The notes: generated by a model from the sequence alone, not told the origin. A stretch of 64,000 nt of DNA from CAWFGS01 sp963815535 (GCA_963815535.1 CAWFGS010000003.1:124001-188000); one strand, 5' to 3'. Shown: positions 47,637 through 58,110, counted from the stretch's first letter. Translations and numbers: made by a program.

Positions 47637-48100
47637 GAAAGCCCCTCTCCTTCAGGGGAGGGGTTGGGGTGGGGGTTGTCGGAAGCCTGCAGCGCTTGCA
47701 AAATAATTGCCAACACGCCTTCAACATTCTGCATCACTTCGATATTCGTGACGTGCAACACACGCAGTCCTAGTTCGTCTAGATACCGATCCCGGCATCG
47801 TTCCTGATCAGGATCGTCATGCGTATCGCCATCGACTTCCACTACGAGCTTTGCCGAAGGGCACAGAAAATCGACGATGGCTCGCCCGACGACTTGCTGA
47901 CGTCGGAACTTAAAACCTGCCAGCTGGCTACGTGATAGATGGGTCCACAGCCGTTTTTCAGGCTCGGTAGGGGCCTTTCGCATCGATCTTGCGCGTTCAT
48001 TCAAGGTGGCAAGCTGTCGCGGCGACAGCCCCCACCCCTTGCCCCTCCCCTGAAGGGGAGGGGAATTGAGGTCGGCGCCTCGGTCCAAGAGCGCGGTCAC
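47633..48100 (-). CDS. DUF559 endonuclease-like protein (second)
   Basis: DUF559 protein with core MRKAPTEPEKRLWTHLSRSQ, LAGFKFRRQQVVGRAIVDFL, CPSAKLVVEVDGDTHDD and LGLRVLHVTNIEVMQNVEGV; the D...ExD residues are intact. The GTG at 48100 overlaps the sufB stop (GTGA) and is used here; the ATG at 47983 is the more usual family start. With the longer start, both ends of the protein (SPPLQGRGKGWGLSP and NPHPNPSPEGEGLS) are encoded by an inverted G/C-rich repeat, as if the gene were carried by a small element. Confidence 0.75.
   Translation of the reverse strand: MTALLDRGADLNSPPLQGRGKGWGLSPRQLATLNERARSMRKAPTEPEKRLWTHLSRSQLAGFKFRRQQVVGRAIVDFLCPSAKLVVEVDGDTHDDPDQERCRDRYLDELGLRVLHVTNIEVMQNVEGVLAIILQALQASDNPHPNPSPEGEGLS
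47642..48063. repeat. Inverted G-rich repeats flanking a DUF559 gene
   Basis: Near-identical 34-base arms at 47642-47675 and 48029-48063 in opposite orientation; each contains the hairpin CCCCTCCCCTTCAGGGGAGG and then a GGGGTGGGGG run. They bracket the second DUF559 gene within the suf operon. The hairpins resemble REP elements. Confidence 0.8.
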
Positions 48101-49595
48101 CCCACACTCCCTTCGAGCGAGATCGCCAGCAGTTTCTGCGCTTCGACCGCGAATTCCATTGGCAGTTGCTTCATCACCTCTTTCGCAAAGCCGTTGACGA
48201 TCAGCGCCACGGCTTCCTCTTCGCCCAGGCCGCGCTGCATGGAATAGAACAGCTGGTCGTCGCGAAATCTTCGACGTGGTGGCTTCGTGTTCGATCTGCG
48301 CGGTGGGGTTTTTCACTTCGATATAGGGGACGGTGTGCGCCCCGCATTCGGAGCCGAGCAGCAGATGAATCGCATTGCGTGAAATTGCGGACGTTGTCGG
48401 CGTTCGGCCCCACGCGCACCAGGCCGCGATAGGTGTTGTCGGACTTGCCCGCGCTGATGCCCTTGGAAATAATCGTGCTGCGCGATCCCTTGCCGTTGTG
48501 GATCATTTTCGTGCCGGTGTCGGCCTGCTGATGATTGTTGGTGACGGCGACGGAGTAGAATTCGCCCACGCTGTCTTCGCCGTTGAGCACGCAGGACGGA
48601 TATTTCCACGTCACCGCGCTGCCGGTTTCCACCTGCGTCCATGAAATCTTGGACCGGTCGCCCTGGCACAGCCCACGCTTGGTCACGAAATTGTAGATGC
48701 CGCCCTTGCCGTCCGCATCGCCGGGATACCAGTTCTGCACGGTGGAGTATTTGATCTCCGCATCTTCCATCGCGACCAGTTCCACGACGGCGGCGTGCAG
48801 CTGGTTTTCGTCGCGCATCGGCGCGGTGCAGCCTTCCAGGTAACTGACATAGCTGCCTTTTTCCGCCACGATCAGCGTGCGTTCGAACTGGCCGGTGTTT
48901 TCGGCGTTGATGCGGAAATAGGTGCTGAGTTCCATCGGGCAGCGCACCCCCTCCGGAATGTAAACGAACGTCCCGTCGGAAAAGACCGCGCAGTTGAGCG
49001 TCGCGAAGTAATTGTCGCGCTGCGGCACGATTTTGCCGAGCCATTTTTTGACGAGGTCGGGATATTCCTTGATCGCTTCGGATATGCTGCGGAAGATGAC
49101 GCCGGCGGCCTCCAGTTCCTTGCGGAAAGTGGTCGCGACGCTGACGCTGTCGAACACGGCGTCCACCGCCACCTTGCGCGCGCCCTTGACGCCTGCCAGC
49201 ACTTCCTGTTCGCCGATCGGAATGCCCAGTTTGTCATAGACGCGCTTGATTTCGGGATCGAGTTCGTCGAGCGAGCCCAGTTCCGGCTTCTTCGTCGGTT
49301 CGGCGTAATAATACGCGTCCTGGTAATCGATCTTGGGAAACTTGACCTTCGCCCAGTCGGGTTCGGGCAGGGTCTGCCACAGGCGGAACGCTTTCAGCCG
49401 CCAGTCGAGCATCCATTGCGGCTCGCCCTTCTTTTCGGAAATGAACCGGACGGTGTCCTCGTTCAGCCCCTTGGGCGCGAAGGTCTGTTCGATGTCGCTG
49501 GAAAAGCCGTGCTCGTACGTTTCGAGCGCCTTGGCGGCATCTTTCGCGGCCTGATCCTGTTCCGGGGGGCGGGTGTCGAGTGTCTGTTCGGTCAT
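48097..49595 (-). CDS. sufB: Fe-S cluster scaffold SufB (frame broken)
   Basis: Main scaffold subunit of the SUF system, about 495 residues. Motifs are GFSSDIEQTFAPKGLNEDTV, FPKIDYQDAYYYAEPTKKPE, DGTFVYIPEGVRCPMELSTY, FERTLIVAEKGSYVSYLEGC, YSTVQNWYPGDADGKGGIYN, RSTIISKGISAGKSDNTYRG and, in shifted frames, the end TAQIEHEATTSKI and QKLLAISLEGSVG. Breaks lie near 48375 and 48265. The ATG at 49595 overlaps the stop of the Rrf2 regulator gene, and the TGA overlaps the first DUF559-type start. Confidence 0.96.
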
Positions 49596-50032
49596 TGGGT
49601 GAGTTCCAGTTCGGGGGCCAATGCGGGGGCCGATGCGGGGGCCGATGCAGGCGCCGATGCAGGCGGGGGTGTCTGCTGTGCGATACCGGTCAACGGCACG
49701 TCGGCGAGCGCATCGCGAAGGGCGGTCGATATGATTGCGGAGTGGGGGCGGATGTCGGACGGAGCGGGCGCGATTGGCCCTTCCACCGCCTCGACGATGT
49801 CGGCCATCGTGATCGCGGCGGCAGGGCGGGCCAGTTGCAAGCCGCCACCCGCACCGCGAATGGAGCGCAGCAGGCCCGCCGCCGTCAGTTTGCTGACCAG
49901 TTTCTGCACGGTCGGGACCGGCAGGCCGGTTTCCGCAGCCAACGCCGCCGACGATACGCGCGCGCTGCCGCAATGGCGCGCAGCGGCGCTCATCGTGACG
50001 ATCGCGTAATCGGCGAGGTTGGAAAGGCGCAT
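49592..50032 (-). CDS. Rrf2 family SUF operon regulator lacking the Fe-S cysteines
   Basis: Transcription factor of 146 residues. The winged helix is MRLSNLADYAIVTMSAAARH, AALAAETGLPVPTVQKLVSK, LTAAGLLRSIRGAGGGLQLA and AAITMADIVEAVEGPIA. In IscR and most SUF regulators the next stretch has three cysteines that hold a 2Fe-2S cluster; here it goes directly to PAPSDIRPHSAIISTALRDA, with no cysteine. The tail is a run of Pro-Ala-Ser repeats. It is the first suf gene, overlapping sufB by 4 bases, and a palindrome lies 20 bases upstream. Confidence 0.88.
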   Translation of the reverse strand: MRLSNLADYAIVTMSAAARHCGSARVSSAALAAETGLPVPTVQKLVSKLTAAGLLRSIRGAGGGLQLARPAAAITMADIVEAVEGPIAPAPSDIRPHSAIISTALRDALADVPLTGIAQQTPPPASAPASAPASAPALAPELELTQ

Positions 50033-50051
50033 CGGATCGGGGCTTTGCTGT

Positions 50052-50076
50052 TAATCGGACCAGTTCGTTCCGATTA
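50052..50076. promoter_or_regulatory. Palindromic operator upstream of the suf operon
   Basis: Perfect inverted repeat TAATCGGA / TCCGATTA with a 9-base spacer, 20 bases before the regulator's start codon. Position and symmetry fit autoregulation by the Rrf2-type protein encoded next to it. Confidence 0.55.
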
Positions 50077-50257
50077 GCACCTAGTGACCGATTTCCGCCC
50101 TTTCAACGGCAAACCCCTTGTTGCGAGTCGTTAGCGTGTTGGTTGTCTAGCCCTCAAACGCCGGGCGTGGGCCATCCGGCCCACTTGGCTTCGCGCTACC
50201 GCGCGGCGTGCGGTCGCACGCTGGCTGCCGCGAGATGGAGACGCGGTTGTGGTCCCG

Positions 50258-50273
50258 CTCCTTTTTAAAGGAG
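50258..50273. repeat. Short perfect palindrome after the DUF885 gene
   Basis: CTCCTTTTTAAAGGAG lies 15 bases past the stop of the minus-strand DUF885 gene. It could form a hairpin but has no T-run on the minus side, so a terminator role is uncertain. The rest of the 255-base gap to the suf regulator shows nothing else clear beyond the operator. Confidence 0.35.
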
Positions 50274-50287
50274 GGGGCGGCGTTAGC

Positions 50288-52130
50288 CTATGCCCGTTCC
50301 TTCGCGATCCAGGCGTCCACGTTTTCTTCCATGATGTTGAGCGGCACGGGGCCGTTCATCAGGATGACCTCGTGGAATTCGCGAATGTCGAATCGGTCGC
50401 CGAGCTGTTCGCGCGATCGGTCGCGCAGTTCCATGATCTTCAGCTTGCCGATCATGTATGCCGTCGCCTGACCGGGATAGACGATGTAGCGTTCGATCGC
50501 CTTCCTGATGTCGCCATCGGGATTGGGCGTGTTCTGTTTCAGATAATCGATCGCCTTTTCCCGGCTCCAGCGTTTGTCGTGGATGCCGGTATCGACCACC
50601 AGCCGGCAGGCGCGCCACAATTCCATGCCCAGCCGTCCGAAATCGGAATAGGGATCGGTGTAGAACCCCATGTCCTTGCCCAGTTCTTCGGAATAGAGGC
50701 CCCACCCTTCGGAATAGGCGGTCACCCCGCCGAACCGGCGGAATGGCGGCACATCGCCCAGCGCGGTCTGGATCGACAGCTGCAGATGGTGGCCCGGCAA
50801 CCCTTCGTGATAGGCGAGCGCTTCCAGCTCGTTCTTCGACATATCCTTCAGATTGTAGAGGTTCACGTAATAGGTGCCGGGGCGCGATCCGTCGGGCGCG
50901 GGGCGCTGGTAGAACGCCTTGCCCGCCGATTTTTCGCGGAACGCCTCGACCGGTTTGATGACCAGCGGATCGGTCGGCAAGGTCTTGAAGAATTGCGGCA
51001 TCTTTTCGCCCAGCGCGTCGATTTTCTCCTGCGCGTCGGCGATGTATTCTTCGCGGCTGGTGTAGAAGAACCGGTCGTCGGTCCGGGTGTAGTCGAAGAA
51101 TTCTTGCAGCGTGCCGTTGAAGCCGACCTGCCGCATGATCGCGCGCATTTCACCATGGATGCGATCGACTTCGCGCAGACCGATATCGTGGATCTCGTCC
51201 GCCGAAAGATCGGTGGTGGTGTAATTGGCCAGCAGCGCCTTGTAATACGCTTCGCCTTCGGGGAAGCGCCACACGCCGTCCTCCGTGGGGGCCATCGCCT
51301 GCTGCCGCTTCATTTCGGTCAACAACCGTTGATAGGCGGGGCGGCCCGAAGTGGTCCACGCCTGCAACGCATCGCGTTTCAACGCGGTTTTTTCCGCCGC
51401 CGGAATGTCGAGCGCATCCACCTTACCGCCGAAATCGTTCAGCACGGCGGTATCGTCGCCCGCATTCAGGATGTTTTCGATATCGGATACGAGGTAGGGA
51501 TAGACCCATTTCGGCGGCATCATGCCGTCGCCCGCCCGCTGCGTCGCCTCGGCCATCAGCGTGTCGAGGCCGGGGCCGAGCCCGCGAATGCGATCGCACA
51601 TAGGCCTCCGCATCGCCCTTGTTGCCGACCCGGTGGATGTTGACGAGAAACGCGGGCAGCTGGCTTTGCGAACCGTTCATCTGATCGAAGATGTAGCCGT
51701 AATCGCGGAACGGCTGGAGCGAGGCGGAGCGTTTCGCCATCGCATCGAACAGGCGGTAGGACAGGGCATCGCTGTCGCTCAGTTCCGCCAGATCGAAATT
51801 CGCGCGCATTTTGGCGGCGGTGGCCTGCGTCATTTCGAATTCCTTGCGATCGCCCGCTTCGCTGAAATCGCCCCATTCGCCGTAATCGTCATCGCGGATG
51901 GCGCGATACGATTTGCTCATCGGCGACATTTCCAGGCCCGCCGCATCGTAATCGGCGAACAGTTTGGCCAAAGCGGGCGAATTGGGGACCGCCGCATTCG
52001 CCTGCGTGGTCTGCGCCGTCGCCGCAGTGGTGGCGGACGCCGTTACGGGCGCAGTGTTCGCGGACGTTTCCGCGCAGGCGGACAGGGTCAGGGATGCAAG
52101 GGCGGTGGTGGTCGCGAAAATGGCGCGCAT
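50288..52130 (-). CDS. DUF885 family putative metallopeptidase lipoprotein
   Basis: Exported protein of about 610 residues. The N-terminus is a lipoprotein signal (FATTTALASLTLSAC) with a Thr/Ala-rich linker. The DUF885 fold follows: LFADYDAAGLEMSPMSKSYR, DALSYRLFDAMAKRSASLQP, WVYPYLVSDIENILNAGDDT, and the zinc motif ALAYHEGLPGHHLQLSIQ with HEGLPGHH, then GGVTAYSEGWGLYSEELGKD and PGQATAYMIGKLKIMELRDR. The family is thought to be peptidase-like. One frame break lies near 51600. The ATG at 52130 opens the signal sequence. Confidence 0.87.
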
Positions 52131-52256
52131 GGGAACTCTCCGGATGATTGAATGCGTTCGTCGGCGACAATAACAACACCAACCAGCGATGACGCCAGAC
52201 TTAACCTGCTTCCTTCGCACTCGACACATATGCCGGCGCTGCGATAGATGCGCGCC

Positions 52257-53326
52257 ATGATATTCAGACTGCTGCGCCCGGCGCTTTTTGCATTGGATGG
52301 GGAACGCGCGCACGCGCTGGCGCTGATGGGTTTGAAGGCGCTGCCCACCGGGGCGAACGCGCCGCCCAAACACGATCCGCGGCTGGCCGTCGGCGTCGGC
52401 GGGCTGGCGTTCCCCAATCCGATCGGCGTGGCGGCGGGGTTCGACAAGGATGCCGAAGTTCCCGATCCGCTGCTCCGCATGGGGTTCGGCTTTACCGAAG
52501 TCGGATCGATCACGCCCCTGCCGCAAGAAGGCAATCCGAAACCGCGCCTGTTCCGGCTGGTGGAAGATCGCGCGGTCATCAACCGGATGGGCTTCAACAA
52601 TGGCGGGGCGCAGGCCGCGCTGGCACGGCTGCGACGGCGGCACGATCGGAATCGTCCGCAGTTAAAAGCGGCATCGTGGGCGTGAATATCGGCGCCAACA
52701 AGGATGCGCCCGACCGCATGGCCGATTATGCCGAGATGACGCGGGCGATGGCCCCGATCGCATCCTATCTGGCCGTCAATATCTCCAGCCCCAACACGCC
52801 CGGTCTGCGCGCGTTGCAGGATGGCGCAGCCTTGCGCGATCTGCTGGACGCTGTGTTCGCCGCCCGCGCCGATGCCACGCCCCACAATCCGCCGCCGGTA
52901 TTTCTGAAAGTCGCCCCCGATCTGACGCCAAGCGAGATCGACGCGATCGCCCGCATCGCGCTGGACGGCGATCTGGCCGCGCTGATCGTGTCCAACACCA
53001 CCATATCGCGGCCCTCTTCACTGCGATCCCACCATACGGGTGAGACGGGCGGATTGTCGGGCGCGCCGCTCAAACCCCTGGCACTGCAACGCCTGCGCGA
53101 TTTTCGCAAAGCGACCGGCGGGGCGATACCGCTGATCGGGGTCGGCGGGATTTCCACGGCGGAGGATGCCTGGGAACGCATTCGCGCCGGGGCCAGTCTG
53201 GTGCAGATCTACAGCGCGCTGGTGTATGAAGGGCCGGGTCTTGCGCGCAAAATCACTCGCGAATTGCCGCGATTGATGAAGCGGGACGGATTTTCCAGCA
53301 TTGCGGCAGCGGTCGGGAGCGCATAG
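52257..53326 (+). CDS. pyrD: Quinone-dependent dihydroorotate dehydrogenase (class 2)
   Basis: Membrane-associated FMN enzyme of pyrimidine synthesis. About 350 residues. The amphipathic N-terminus FRLLRPALFALDGERAHALA marks class 2. The barrel has PNPIGVAAGFDKDAEVPD, GFGFTEVGSITPLPQEGNPK, NRMGFNNGGAQAALARL, YLAVNISSPNTPGLRALQD, LIVSNTTISRP and IPLIGVGGISTAEDAWERIR. One frame break lies near 52660. A second ATG at 52248 is possible. Divergent from the DUF885 gene. Confidence 0.95.
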
Positions 53327-53336
53327 CGTGGCCGTC

Positions 53337-55073
53337 ATGACGAAACACATTCTATGGTCGATATTGGCGGGTCTGTCTCTGGGTCTGGGCGGATGCGCGA
53401 CCATCGGCACGCCCGAAACCGCTTCCGCCCCCGTAATGCAAGCCGCCGGCCCCCCCGGTGTGGTCAGCGCCGCCGATCCGCGCGCAGCGCAAGCGGGCGC
53501 CATGATGCTGCGCGCCGGTGGCAGTTCCACCGATGCGGCCATCGCCACCATGCTGGCGCTGACCGTGGTGGAACCGCAAAGCAGCGGCATAGGCGGCGGC
53601 GGTTTCCTGATGCGCGGCACGGCGGACGGCACGGTCACCACCATCGACGGCCGCGAAACCGCGCCGCGCGCTGCCGACGAAGGCTGGTTCACGGATGCGA
53701 ACGGCGATCGCTTCTCCTATGCCGACGTGTTGCGGACCGGAAAAAGCGTGGGCGTGCCGGGCAATCTGCGGCTGGCCGAACTGGCGCATGCGCGATACGG
53801 CAAATTGCCCTGGGCCGATCTGTTCGGCCCTGCGATCACTCTTGCCGAAGACGGTTTCGACGTCACGCCGCGCTTCGCGGAATATTTCGCCAGGTTCGAC
53901 GATCGCGCCTTGCACGAAGAAGCCGCGCGTCGCCTGTATTTCGGGACCGCTTCGACCGATGTCGGCGATTTGCCTTCTCGCATCCGCAATCCCGCTCTGG
54001 CGCAAACCTTGCGGCAAGTGGCTGCCGAAGGCGCGGATGCGTTTTACGAAGGGGCGCAGGGCCGCGCTCTGGCTGCGAAAATCGCCGAATCGACGGCGGG
54101 AACGGCACGCATGACGCCGCGCGATCTGGCGCGATACGAGGCCACGCCGCGCGATCCGGTATGCGGTATCTATCGCGCGCATCGCATTTGCGGAATGGGT
54201 CCGCCATCGTCCGGCGCGACGACGGTGTTCGCGATGTTGAAGCAGCTGGAGGGGTTCGATCTGTCCGCTCTGGGCACAGACGATCCCGTCAGCTGGCATC
54301 TGTTCGCCGAATCGCAGCGGCTCGCCTATGCCGATCGTGAACGGTATCTGGCCGATGGCGATTTCGTGAACGTGCCGGTCGCCTGGTTGACCGACGACGC
54401 TTATCTCGCGCCGCCGCGGGGCGCTGATTTCAATGACCGGCACGTTGCCTGCCGTCGAAGCAGGGATCGCTCCCGATCTCGCGCTGGCCCCGCCCGACGG
54501 GGACGAGCCGATCGAAAGCGGCACGTCGCATTTCGTCGCCGTCGACCGGGACGGCAAGGCCGTCAGCTACACCTCCACGATCGAGGGGCCGTTCGGATCG
54601 GGCCTGATGTTCGGGGGGTTCTACCTCAACAACGAACTGACCGATTTCAGCTTCGCTGCGGAAGAAGACGGCAGGCCGATCGCCAACCGGGTCGAAGGGG
54701 GCAAGCGCCCGCGCAGCTCGATGGCGCCAACGCTGGTGTACGGCCCCGACGGCACGCTGCTCTATGCCGTCGGCGCGGCAGGCGGCGGGACCATCCCGAC
54801 GCAGGTTGCCAAGACGCTGATCGGGCTGATCGACTGGAACCTGACGATGGCGGATGCGCTGGCCTTGCCGCAATTGTATTCGCCCGGCGATACGGTGGTG
54901 CTGGAAGAAGACAGCGCGCTGGTTCCGATGATCGATGCGCTGACCGCGCTGGGCCATACGCAGGTCGTGACCCGCCGTTCCTGCCGCTGAAGCTGAACGG
55001 CGCGGAACGCACTGCGGATGGCTGGGTCGGCGCCGCCGATCCCCGCAGCGAAGGGGCGGCGGCGGCGGAATAG
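53337..55073 (+). CDS. ggt: Gamma-glutamyltransferase
   Basis: Periplasmic Ntn-hydrolase of about 578 residues that cleaves glutathione and transfers gamma-glutamyl groups. The signal ends in a lipobox (LSLGLGGCA). The large subunit has VSAADPRAAQAGAMMLRAGG, VEPQSSGIGGGGFLM and TIDGRETAPRAA; the small subunit begins at the threonine in ESGTSHFVAVDRDGKAVSYT, the autoprocessing nucleophile, followed by FGSGLMFGGFYLNNELTDFS and GKRPRSSMAPTLV. Frame breaks lie near 54410 and 54975. It follows pyrD by 10 bases. Confidence 0.93.
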   Translation: MTKHILWSILAGLSLGLGGCATIGTPETASAPVMQAAGPPGVVSAADPRAAQAGAMMLRAGGSSTDAAIATMLALTVVEPQSSGIGGGGFLMRGTADGTVTTIDGRETAPRAADEGWFTDANGDRFSYADVLRTGKSVGVPGNLRLAELAHARYGKLPWADLFGPAITLAEDGFDVTPRFAEYFARFDDRALHEEAARRLYFGTASTDVGDLPSRIRNPALAQTLRQVAAEGADAFYEGAQGRALAAKIAESTAGTARMTPRDLARYEATPRDPVCGIYRAHRICGMGPPSSGATTVFAMLKQLEGFDLSALGTDDPVSWHLFAESQRLAYADRERYLADGDFVNVPVAWLTDDAYLAPPRGADFNDRHVACRRSRDRSRSRAGPARRGRADRKRHVAFRRRRPGRQGRQLHLHDRGAVRIGPDVRGVLPQQRTDRFQLRCGRRRQADRQPGRRGQAPAQLDGANAGVRPRRHAALCRRRGRRRDHPDAGCQDADRADRLEPDDGGCAGLAAIVFARRYGGAGRRQRAGSDDRCADRAGPYAGRDPPFLPLKLNGAERTADGWVGAADPRSEGAAAAE

Positions 55074-55145
55074 GCCGTGCCGGAATAGACCGGGGCGGTT
55101 TCCTTGCCGCGCCCCGTCGAGTTCGGCGTAAGCGCGGCCGACACT

Positions 55146-57004
55146 ATGCCTTGTGGAGAGCGATTTGAAACTAGCGATATCGACACCGCCAACAATCTGG
55201 TGGAACTGTTCCTGAAACGCGCCGATGCGAAGGGGGACGCGCCGTTTCTGGGCGCGAAGCGCGACGGCAGCTGGCAAACGCAAAGCTGGCGCGAAGTGGC
55301 GGACCAGGTCTGCCTGCTGGCCGCAGAACCTTCTCGCGCTGGGGCTGACGCCCGGCGACCGCGTGATGCTGGTGTCCGAAAACCGCCCCGAATGGTGCAT
55401 CGCCGACCTCGCGATCATGGCGGCGGGCTGCATTACCGTGCCCGCCTACATCACCAACACCCAGCGCGATCATGTCCATATCCTCGACAATTCGGGCGCA
55501 CGGGCGGTCATCGTGTCCAACGAGAAGCTGTCGCAGCCGCTGCTGCCCGCCATCCTGCAGACCGGCAATGCGGAACACATCGATCGCCATCGATCCGATC
55601 CGCCCGTTCCAGTCGGGCGACGTCGCCAGCCATTCCTGGTCGGACCTGCTGGCGGGCGACACCACGGCGGCGCGCAAGGCAGTCGATGCGCGGATTGCGC
55701 GATATCACGCGCGATACCACCGCCTGCATCATCTACACCAGCGGGACCGGCGGCGCGCCGCGCGGCGTCATGCAGCATCATGGCGCGATCCTGTGCAATG
55801 TCGCGGGCGCGGCGAAGATCCTGTTCGACGATTTCGGCGCGGCGGATGACGACCGCTTCCTGTCCTTCCTGCCGCTGAGCCATGCCTACGAACATTCCGG
55901 CGGGCAATTCCTGCCGATCGGCACGGGCGCGCAGATCTTCTATTCCGAAGGGCTGGAGAAGCTCGCCAGCAATATCGAGGAAACCGCAGCCGACCTATCA
56001 TGGTCGTGGTCCCGCGCCTGTTCGAAGTGCTGCGGACGCGCATCATGAAACAGGTGTCGAAACAGGGCCGCGCCGCGAATTACCTGATGGACCGCGCGCT
56101 CGACATCGGGGAACGGCGCGCCGGGAGGACGCAGACGGTTGCTTCGACGGGCCGATGGATTACATCGTCGGACAAGGCGCTACGCCCCAAGATCGCGGCG
56201 AAGTTCGGCGGCCGGATCAAGGCGATGGTGTCGGGCGGCGCGCCGCTCAATCCCGAAGTCGGCATCTTTTTCGACGCGATGGGCCTGACCATGCTGCAGG
56301 GTTACGGCCAGACGGAAGCCGGGCCGGTCATCAGCTGCAATCGCCCCGCGCGCCGGCATCGCGATGGACAGCGTCGGCCCGCCGATGCGCGGGGTGGAAG
56401 TCGCGCATCGCCGAAGATGGCGAGATGCTGTGCCGCGGCGAATTGGTGATGAAGGGATATTGGCAGAACGATGCGGAAACCGCCCGCGCGCTGGTCCCCG
56501 ACCCCGCCGATCCCGATGGCGCGCCGTGGCTGCACACTGGCGACATCGGCAAGTTCGACGATCGGGGCCGGATCGTCATCACCGATCGCAAGAAAGACCT
56601 GATCGTCAACGACAAGGGGGACAATGTCGCCCCGCAGAAACTGGAAGGAATGCTGACCCTGCAACCCGAAATCGGGCAGGCGATGGTGGCGGGCGACAAG
56701 CGGCCCTACGTCGTCGGGCTGATCGTTCCGGATGCCGAATGGGCGTTCGAATGGGCCAGGGAAAATGGCGTCAAATTCGACATGCCGACATTGCAGGACA
56801 TGCCCCCGTTCCGCGCCGCGATCCGCGCCGTGATCGACCGGGTGAACGCCGAATTGTCGGTCGTCGAAAAAGTGCGCCAGTTCTGCTTTCGCGGACGAAC
56901 CGTTCAGTATCGAGAACGAGGAAATGACGCCGAGCATGAAGATCCGCCGTCACAAGATCCGCGAACGGTATCAGGACCGGCTAAACGGCCTGTACCGCAA
57001 TTGA
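55146..57004 (+). CDS. Long-chain acyl-CoA synthetase, AMP-binding (frame broken)
   Basis: Adenylate-forming ligase of about 610 residues, FadD15/ACSL-like. Motifs in order are LTPGDRVMLVSENRPEWCIA, the P-loop ACIIYTSGTGGAPRGVMQHH, FLSFLPLSHAYEHSGGQFLP, GYGQTEAGPVISCNRP, APWLHTGDIGKFDDRGRIVI, TDRKKDLIVNDKGDNVAPQK and SMKIRRHKIRERYQDRLNGL. This is the most damaged gene: breaks lie near 55330, 55590, 55700, 55990, 56115, 56350, 56400 and 56895. The substrate is inferred to be a fatty acid. Confidence 0.9.
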
Positions 57005-57038
57005 CGCGCAACTGGCGCGCAATTGATTGGCGCGCGAA

Positions 57039-57390
57039 TTAGCGTTTTTTCTTCTTGCGCTGTTTGCGGGCGGCGTATTTCGCGTCGCGGGCAGCTTTCT
57101 TTTCGGCTTCCGATTTCGCTTTCAACAGCGGTTCGGCGGCCTTGGCGGCGGCGGCGGCTTCTTTCTGGGCCTGCTTTTCGGCTTTCACCCGTTCGCGTTC
57201 GGCGCGCTTTTCTTCGCTGATGCCGGGCGCGCTCCGCTTCTTCTTCCAGCCGTTTCGCTTCGAATTCAGCCTTTTCCGCTTCGGTGGGTTCGGGTTTTTG
57301 CGCCGCCTTGATCTTTTTAAGCGCGGCGGCCTTCGCCTTGTTCGCGGCGGAGATACGGTCCTGAAAATCGGGTGGGGTAAAAGCAGGCAT
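57039..57390 (-). CDS. Lys/Glu/Ala-rich protein, DUF6481-like (frame broken)
   Basis: Protein of about 117 residues beginning PAFTPPDFQDRISAANKAKA and then almost wholly helical and charged (AEKAEFEAKRLEEEAERA, EEKRAERER, KAKSEAEKKAARDAKYAAR) with a poly-Lys end KQRKKKKR. A break near 57225 joins the two frames. The opening matches a small sphingomonad family I recall as DUF6481; function unknown. It is probably a coiled coil or nucleic-acid-binding protein. Confidence 0.6.
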
Positions 57391-57475
57391 TAACGGGTGC
57401 GTTCCATCGTTGGTTTTATAAAAATCGGCATTTACCTTACTCCGCACCGCTTGAAAAGTGCCCGAACGACGGCGT

Positions 57476-57974
57476 CTATGCCGCTTCGTGCGCGATATGT
57501 TCGGGGAAGAACCGTGGCGGCAGCGTGGACCACCCCGGCGCGGTCGCGGCCGCTTCGCTCAACGATTGCAGCAAAGCCTTACGCTGTGCGGGATCGATAT
57601 GCGGCATTGCCGCCGCGCCGACGAATGCGGATGGCAGCCACGGGCGTATCGACGCGCCCGCCAGCCGTTCGTACAGGAACCGAAACGGTCCGAAGCTGTG
57701 AAGATTGCCCTGCGCCAGATCGAAAGCCGCCATCTGGGTCAAGGCGCCGATGAAGTCCGCACCAGTGTCGTCAGTGTCGTCATTCGGATCGTCCACTTGC
57801 GCGGCGCGCACGCACGGTCAGGGCGCGATAGGCCCGGTGTTGGCCGTCGATCGCCCGCGCCTCGTACGAATCGCGCGCCCAACGGCGCATCGCATCGCCG
57901 CGTTGCAGACCGACATCCAGACTGCGACGGATGTAGCGTTGTTCATCGGGCGCGAAGCCTGCAAATTCCCGCAT
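57476..57974 (-). CDS. Hypothetical protein (frame broken)
   Basis: About 165 residues from the ATG at 57974: FAGFAPDEQRYIRRSLDVGL, RWARDSYEARAIDGQHRAYR, then after a break near 57805 FIGALTQMAAFDLAQGNLHS, FGPFRFLYERLAGASIRPWL and HIDPAQRKALLQSLSEAAAT. No family or motif recognised; no signal peptide. It lies downstream of thiSG on the same strand, with a 136-base gap rich in a GATCAGG word repeated several times around 58080-58115. Confidence 0.5.
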
Positions 57975-58110
57975 CTCCGCAATGATCGGCGCAGTCGTGC
58001 CCGTGATCGCGATGGTCCGTCCCCTATTTCCAATCCGCTGGAAACAGCCATCGCGCAGTATGGTTAAGATCGGGTTTCGGTCAGGTCAGGGGGGATCAGA
58101 TCAGGGCGGA

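Noticed and set aside
57476..57974. COQ9-family assignment for the hypothetical protein before thiSG
   Set aside because: Length and position suggested it, but the residues do not fit; left as hypothetical.
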